From: Paragordius varius
Lineage: Eukaryota; Nematomorpha
Direction: 5' to 3'
NCBI GenBank assembly: GCA_964247055.1
Contig: OZ176058.1
Span: 2,480,001 to 2,544,000 of the forward strand
DNA: 64,000 nucleotides
Shown here: piece by piece, positions 57,231-64,000 of the stretch
Position numbering within the stretch: the stretch's first letter is position 1
How the letters are laid out: each line of letters begins with the position of its first letter
The notes under the pieces: model-generated
What the model saw: the letters and a program-made list of their open reading frames with translations, nothing else
Databases searched by the model: none
Told to the model about the DNA's origin: nothing
Program-made: the position numbers and the translations under genes

Positions 57231-58178
57231 TTTTATATATAAAACCTATTTTTTATTAAACGAGAGGTATTATTACATAAATGATAGAAGGCGTTTATAT
57301 AAAAGTTGTTGGTTAATTTTATTTGCAATAAATACCCACTGTTTTTCTTTTTTAAATTTTTTTCTGTTCCGTAGAGTTTGTGGTCTAGGGTTAGGGTGAG
57401 GGATTGGAGTTGGTTCATTATCTTAAAGAAGTCCGCAATTTCTTTTTTATTAATTTATATATTGATTATTTGGGGTTTTAAGCTTGTAACATAAAAGTTA
57501 ATTTTACCAAAACCACAAAAATTTGTTTTTAAAAACCACAATTTGGCCAAAAACGAGCGAAAAAGTCTATTCTCTTTGAAACTTTTAATATGGGTTAATG
57601 TCTTCACATTATTTATAAATTATTACATTTAATTAGAGAAATCTTTTGATAAAATTGGTATTGAAAAACTACTCTCTAAATACCATTTTTGTTATAAATA
57701 AAAGCGCACTATTACTTGTAATATTTAATTTTTTTAATTTTAATAAAAGTTTTTAATTTATATAATATTAAATTGAGGTGGGTTCTTTAATATGGGTTGC
57801 TTGAAATGCAACTTAAATAGGCTTAATTTTACTTATAAACTACAATCAGGCTAAAAATGAGCAAAAACAGCTGACAAACTGAATTTTTTATTCATTAGGA
57901 TAAGCGTTTTTGACTATAAGGATTTTTTAATTCATATAAATCAATATAAATTTTATCTATTTGGTTTATTTAGAAAATACCTACACGAAATCCAAAATAC
58001 AACCAAAACATAAGACAAAAATGAATCAAAGACAGAAAAACAAGAATAACTTAACCAGACAAGAATGAATATTAAAGAAAATTAATATTTTTTTATATAA
58101 ATTATTCAATAAATGTTGTGTACTAATTGAGATTTTTTATTGAAAAAAATTAAAAAATATTAATAAATATATATAACA
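57231..58178. other. Intergenic AT-rich DNA
   Basis: It holds an inverted piece of the telomere-like repeat at 57370-57435 (GGGTTAGGGTGAGGGATTGG). Otherwise no gene or clear repeat was found. Confidence 0.45.
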
Positions 58179-58192
58179 CCCCCCCCCCCCCC
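58179..58192. repeat. Run of 14 C between 20-bp direct repeats
   Basis: The homopolymer is flanked by two copies of GAAAAAAATTAAAAAATATT (58142-58161 and 58202-58221). A run of this kind is also a common assembly trouble spot. Confidence 0.85.
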
Positions 58193-58224
58193 AAAGGGCG
58201 AGAAAAAAATTAAAAAATATTCTA

Positions 58225-58472
58225 AGTCCAAAATTTTATTTTGAGCGTCCGGGAGTAAGAGTGCTCAAATTAAAATTTTGGACTTGGCCTGCAACAAACT
58301 CATTATACTTGTGGAGAGTTTTTGGGCCAACTCTCTAATGGGAGGAATAAATCCTAGGATAACTACTCTTTCAAGAGCTGATTTTCCCCACTCGTGTGAA
58401 GGGGGATTTATTCCTCCCATTAGAGAGTCATTTGGCCCAAAAACTCTCCACAAGGATAATGAGAGTTTGTTG
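58225..58472. repeat. Fold-back structure: two nested inverted repeats side by side
   Basis: One hairpin pairs 58225-58246 with 58263-58285 (GTCCAAAATTTTA against its inverse). A larger one pairs 58292-58354 with 58404-58472, arms of about 65 bp with few mismatches (CAACAAACTC, GGAGAGTTTTTGGGCC, CTAATGGGAGGAATAAATCC), around a loop of about 50 bp. Confidence 0.85.
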
Positions 58473-58489
58473 TGCGATCATCCCCAATG

Positions 58490-58765
58490 AGATCCTTGAG
58501 TGCGTCTTGCCATCAATCAGCTCCAGGCATGATTTGTCTTCTCCCCATTGCCGTGTGCCAGGTATTGTGGAAGTTCCCAGCAGATCCCTCCTGCCCAATG
58601 TGCCAAAGTCCATCAACACCTAAAAATTAAGATTACCTCGTAATAAGTAGGTTCCTCTTCCTGTATCGCTACATCAATCGTCCAGTCCCAAATCCCCAGC
58701 ATTTGATCTGTGCACGGCTTCTGAATTCCGCAATGTAGGCTTTTCCCGTGGAGTTCGGTTCGCTC
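58490..58765 (-). pseudogene. C2-domain-like coding fragment
   Basis: The segment is less AT-rich than its surroundings. Minus-strand reading gives DQMLGIWDWTIDVAIQEEEP then TYYE, a 17-nt gap from GTAATC to TTTTTAG, and VLMDFGTLGRRDLLGTSTIP then LELIDGKTHSRISLGM. DFxxxGxxDLLGxxxIP followed by ELxDGKxHSRISL is typical of the second half of a C2 domain. There is no start, and the frame runs into the fold-back structure. It may be a captured or relic fragment. The family call rests on motif shape only. Confidence 0.35.
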
Positions 58766-59764
58766 CTTGATTCACGCAACAATCCTTGGTTGATAGTCCT
58801 GATTCACGTCCCGATCCCTGATTGTCATAGGAGAAGAAGGCCTAAAGCCTTCGAATTTGTTTTTTCAACCAGCCTCTCATATAAACTTTTTTCTGATTGC
58901 AATCATAGGCGCTTAGATTTACTAATACATCCATATATGTACTCTCGTGTTCAAAAATGCAAATTACAGAAACTAACAATCTTATGGACACTAGGCGTGT
59001 CTTTAGATTTTCGTTTTAATAATTTTGCTTTTATTTACCAGCTCAATTCCTTATTATATGCTCTCTTTATCTATTAAATCAGCGGAATTGGTGGAATAGT
59101 TTAATTTATTTTATATGCATGCGCTAAAGTCTATTCCCTGCAGCAAATATGATTTATTTAAAATTTTGCACATGGAACGCACAACTTCATTTAAACCATG
59201 TCTTCATTATGCTAATTACAACTATTAGATATTCATTGTCAAATTGGATTCATCATTCAACAATTGTTTTAATCCCTCATAGTATAAGCGATCCTTTCAC
59301 CGTTGACAAAAGGGAAAGTGTGGCATAGTGATGTGACAGTCCATTCCAATGACACGCTTTATGAACTAATTTGATTGCCATCTCTTGCACCAATATTCCG
59401 AGATGGCTCTAACTTCACAACAAAGTATGTTTTTTTATCAAAATTTGGCCAAATCTTTTACTGTATATTTAGTATAGTTTAGATTTTAATATGATATATT
59501 AAGGGTTTGCCTTTATAAATTAACTCTAATAACAAAAGACATTATATATATATATATAAACAGCCCTGCCTTTTTAAATTTTGATATTTCTCGCATAAAC
59601 TAATATAATTTTGTGGATTAACCCATCCCTTCTATTCCTGCAATCCAAAACTTTGTTAGAATCTATTTAATTTTATTTGTGTTAACTCGACAATAACAAC
59701 CCTTGAAAGTATGATAAAAATACTTTTTCAATAATAATTCTTAAGATTTGTTATTAAAAATATT
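58766..59764. other. Intergenic DNA, GC-richer at its left side
   Basis: 58766-58880 continues the GC-richer fragment without a recognisable protein. From about 59450 the DNA is AT-rich with a TA run at 59545-59560. No gene is supported. Confidence 0.4.
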
Positions 59765-62700
59765 ATTGTTTTATTCGTCTGCAATTTTATATTAAAGTTA
59801 TAACCATTATGTTAATTTAATATCTTATTTTTTATTTAATCATTGTTATGGTATTTTTTATTTACATCATAATGTTATTTATGCGATTTTTGCATTGCCG
59901 ATTGTTATAGGTTAACACAGTTTGATTACTTCTTAAAAAAGTTAAACACCTATTTGTGTTTTAGTTTTAACATTTTGTCTATAAAATGTAATTTTTTACT
60001 GTATAATTTTTATAGATACTTAAAAATACCTTGGGCTCTGGTTATGAAGTTATGTCTGCCGTTGCAGCCGGTGTTGACTATATGCAATTTTTTAACATCG
60101 ATGCCATGAATAAGTATATTTCTGTTTATTCCATTTTATATTTTTTATGATTGTTTTAAATATTTTCACACTTCATAATCGTATCGTATTTAGTTATCTA
60201 GATTATGTGTTAGTTATGGGTTATGATTTTGCCGGCTCATGGAGTACAACCACGTCCCACAATGCCCCTCTCAAGGGCGGTCAGTACAGTGTTGTAAGTT
60301 TTTATTATCGGTATATTCAATATACCATTTGCACCTCAAATAATTCACTTTTGAACATTACAAATTAACCCTTTAACGCAGCAAATTCACCCTTAAGAGC
60401 TTCTGACCCTTATTGTTATTTTTTAAATCAAAATAAACCTATATTTTAATATTTTCAAAAATATATTTTGTTTAATATTATCATAAAGAAGAGCAAATGA
60501 TAATCTATGCAATAAAAAAACAGTATCATATTAATTATGAATTAAATTAGCATTTTATTTTTAGGGTTAATTGAAATATTTCAGGGTGAGTTTGTGGTGT
60601 AAATGATATGTATATATAAAAAATTAACTTAAAAAATGAAAATCATTTTTCCTTTACATACTTTTCAGTTTTTATTTTGTAATTTTTTTAACATCTTGAA
60701 AATGTTATACCATTATAACCAAAATTTTAAAATCTAACAAATAAATTAAATAATAAAGTTTATAATCATATATACGCGTTTTCACTATTGAAAATAACCA
60801 TTAAAAGTTAAAACCCCGATATTTTTCCATTCCTAATTTAAAATTTCAATTTTTTTCACACACCTAAACACGAAATCTTTTTGATTTAGGAAGGTGCAGT
60901 AAATACTTGGGTATCTAACGGATTACAACCCAAAAAAATTGTGGTCGGGGTTCCTTTTTACGGGGGAAAATTTAATGCGCAGTCACACACAGTAGGCAGT
61001 CCAGGTCAATATGTCCAACTCATGACATATGATGAGGTAATCGAATTATTTTGTTTTTGAAATAAAATACAGTAAAAACTGAAATTAACCATGGACAAAA
61101 CGTGAAATATAAAGACAAATATTTTTTTTTATCAAAAGACAACCAACCCTACCATACTTTTTTAATCATTTTTTTAACTATATAACTAACCAACCATTGT
61201 TTCGAATCGCGTATTATAGTATTTATATAGGTGAAACCATAAATTAATTATTTTAAAATTGTAATATATAATTTATATGAGATTAATTAAGGATTAAAAA
61301 AGTATGGTTGTCTTATAAAAAATATATTTGTCTTTTTAATTTAACGTGCATGTAATATCAGATTTTACAGTAATTACAGTAAAAAATTTATTTTTTTTTA
61401 TTAAATTGTGTAAAAAGCGAAATCTCACCTAATAAAAATGTCATACATAATATTTTAATATATTTTCGATATAAATATTATATCATCATGATCAAAAAAA
61501 AGAAAAATTTATACAATCTTACAGTAAATATTGAAATTATAATGACGAATTATCAAAAATGAGAGAGAGTCAATTTTTTAAGGACATCCGCACTTTTTAA
61601 GCTTTGAATTTTTCATAAATAAATCATTATTATTGGTCAGATTTGCGAAAACAACTAATTGAGATGTAAAAAATTAAAGTGTATATAATAAAATAACGAA
61701 AGTTTTCTCCGCATAGCTTTATTTTTTTAATATTCATAATTCTTTTTGATATACTGTGGTAGCCTTCTCCCCCGTGTGACTAAAAAGAATGTGATAATAT
61801 CCGCGTCTCCATATTTTTTATCAGATTTTTTTAAATAAAAATTTTAAATAATTTAATTATTTAATAATTTGTAAAGTAATGAGATCTCATTAACTTTTAT
61901 CTATTTTTGGGGTCGTTGCCGCAAAATATCTACAAACTAATGATTTAATTAGTGTATGAAAAAGTGTAGTCAACTTTAACAGGGTTAATTTTGAAAACTA
62001 GCCTCTTATTTAAGTTTAACTTATATATAAAGCTATGAATTTGGAAAAGCTCAGAATGGGGTGGGGTCTACTTTAAATATCTTATTAATGCTTAACACAA
62101 TATTAAAAATCTATATTTTTTAGATCAAATCAGCTCCTATGACACGTGCGTGGGATAGTAATGCCCAAACTTCGTATGGATACAGTGGGAATAATTGGTA
62201 TACGTTTGATGATGCCGAAAGCCTTAAAAAGAAAGTAAGTCCACTAAGTTACTTATATTTGCAATCGTAAAAGGGGTAGTTATCAAGCTTTTATATGGTA
62301 TTTTATCCCATTTTTCCTGAAACCAGATATATTCTAGGTTATCCGCGCTACTATATATATCATTTACACTTCGAATTCACCTTTGAACGTTTCATTCATC
62401 CTCGAACATTAAGAATTTACCCTGAAGATAAATTACGTGTTTTTGGACTAATAATTTAAATAACTATTATTTGATCTTTCTTTATGGCATAGCATTAAAC
62501 AAAGTTTTATTTTTTAAAATATCCAGTTAAAATACTAGGGTGAACTGATTAAGATTTGAGATGTTCAATGGTGTTAAAAGGTTTTGTTGTTTAAGAAATA
62601 TAAGGTATGTTTTATACCTTAGCAAATAATTTAATTTGGTTTTCAAAAAATGAATATTCGTTGTAAAATAATATTAAATTTTTTCCATGTTTTAGGTTGA

Positions 62701-64000
62701 TTATGCTTGCCCTACATACGGTGGTGCTATGATATGGGAGTTAAGTCAAAACAGAGATCAAAGTTTACTAAAAGCTGTATATGATGAGGTAATTTTTGTT
62801 TAATCAAAAACTTATCTAAAAAAATATTGATTATATATAATTACAGACCATATTAGTATTATTTCATTACTTACAATTCAGCTTGATTAAGGATTTTTAT
62901 GATATGTAGACCAGTGGTGCTCCTTAAATAATATAATAACTTTTTTGATGAACTTATGCTAAATATAAATATCTACAAATTTGCTATTATATGGCATGGC
63001 CTTTGGAAAAAATTGCGGCCTTCTTAATCTTTTTGGTTAGTCCAATGGAAATAGATTATGAATAGGTAGTCGATTCACCCTATTAAACTCATCTCATTTT
63101 TAATTCTTTGTTAACAGGTTAAGAGTCAATGTGGAATTGATTCTGGGAATGGCACAACAACCACCCAGGCGCCAGGTACCAGCACTTCTGGTAGTTCGAC
63201 AACAGCTGTTCCAACCGGAAGTACAACTTCTCGTTCGACAACAGCTGTTCCGACTGGAACTACCACTCATGCTAGTTCGACATCAGCTGTTCCAACACCT
63301 GGCCCTACAACAACCTCGGGCACAGGAGGGGGAGGTGATTGTCCCCAAACCCCAGCTGAGATCTGTAAAACTGGCAACAATTTAGGATATGCCAGCTATC
63401 CACCCGATTGCAAGTATTGTATTGTCTTTTTAGATTCTTTTATTGTTTATTACAATAAAAAAACGAAATTATTCAGACAAAACGGAAATCAAAGAAAGAC
63501 AATCTACCATACTTTTTGAACTTTATCTTTTCCTAAGTTATCAAATAATAATATATATATAATTGTTGTTACCAATCTACATCTCTATTTCATATTTTTC
63601 AGTTTAATACAATGAGTTTATGTTCAAAAAAATTACAGTGGTTTTTAGAAAGAAATAATTGTTTATATGTGATTACGTTCTGTCCTTACATTTTCAATTT
63701 TTACTGTATTTACTCCCCTCATTGTGCGAATGTTATATACTAATCTCAGCTTTCTCTCTATTAAAGTGTATGCATAGGCAATCTTGGGACTCCCGCATAT
63801 AAGTTAGGTATTAAACTGTATCCACCGCTTTTTTAGGCGGACCCTTTTGCTGGTACCATCGACCGGCCCAAAATAAATGTTTTTTCCCGAGTATAATATA
63901 TAAGAATGTGATATGTATGGAATGACTCTAGATTATCTGATCGTAAATCAAAAATTCGGATTTGATAAAGAGTTAAGAATATATGAGATAGGGAGTTGTA
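59765..64000 (+). pseudogene. Partial duplicate of the chitinase gene, exons 5-10, cut by the window end
   Basis: Exons 60016-60113, 60194-60293, 60890-61036, 62124-62234, 62696-62788 and 63118-63413 match exons 5-10 of the gene at 33320 with the same splice sites and open frames. Changes I noted: Glu-Thr to Asn-Thr at the start of exon 5, a few silent sites, and one Thr codon fewer in the linker. Introns and their MITEs are also shared, at near identity. Homology starts abruptly near 59765, matching about 38620, so exons 1-4 (signal peptide, KxxxSxGG and the catalytic DWE motif) are absent upstream. It cannot encode an active secreted chitinase unless joined to other exons. The last exon would lie beyond the window. 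Confidence 0.9.

Noticed and set aside
58748-59077. Plus-strand open frame of 109 codons
   Set aside because: It crosses from the GC-richer fragment into AT-rich DNA, has no recognisable motif, and its left part is antisense to the C2-like reading.

Overview
The window is very AT-rich, intron-rich metazoan DNA from an invertebrate whose phylum I cannot fix. Supporting this are a NEDD4-family HECT ubiquitin ligase split over many exons, an HSBP1-like gene with a U12-type AT-AC intron, a secreted GH18 chitinase with a Ser/Thr-rich linker and a C-terminal peritrophin-A (CBM14) domain, and a mixed load of LINE, Ty3/gypsy, hAT, Helitron, mariner and MITE sequences. The standard genetic code fits all three genes.

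Layout. 1-8,490: the C-terminal HECT half of an Itch/WWP/Su(dx)-type E3 ligase, plus strand, eight exons in the window; several introns contain decayed tandem copies of the neighbouring exon ends. 8,490-15,310: intergenic DNA, a Helitron-like repeat, a decayed APE-type LINE on the minus strand and a GC-richer segment of unknown origin. 15,744-16,136: a complete HSBP1-like gene, minus strand, with a 25-nt intron and an AT-AC intron. 16,140-21,150: intergenic DNA with a long inverted repeat, a hAT element with an 8-bp target duplication and a Helitron nested in it, and a further Helitron piece. 21,645-25,243: a tRNA-like scrap, then a decayed hAT transposon with transposase remnants and an inverted internal segment. 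25,260-30,176: an older Ty3/gypsy fragment, then a two-LTR Ty3/gypsy element. 30,177-33,240: intergenic, with MITEs and a dead mariner transposase.

33,242-43,622: a complete chitinase gene (11 exons, 478 codons by my reading) whose introns have collected MITEs and a second hAT element with nested Helitron sequence. 43,722-49,000: a palindromic MITE, a small family of telomere-like repeats, a promoter-like block and an unrecognised exon-like cluster. 49,100-53,100: a minisatellite built on a 20-bp unit that is a dimer of 10-bp A-tract half-units. 53,200-58,200: decayed larger repeats and a MITE. 58,225-59,760: a fold-back structure and a C2-like coding fragment. 59,765-64,000: a near-identical partial duplicate of the chitinase gene carrying exons 5-10 only, running off the window.

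The three recognised genes do not form a functional unit; they lie far apart in repeat-rich DNA. The most notable signals are the exon-edge arrays in the ligase introns, the two intron extremes in the HSBP1-like gene, the helically phased minisatellite and the chitinase duplicate lacking the catalytic exon.
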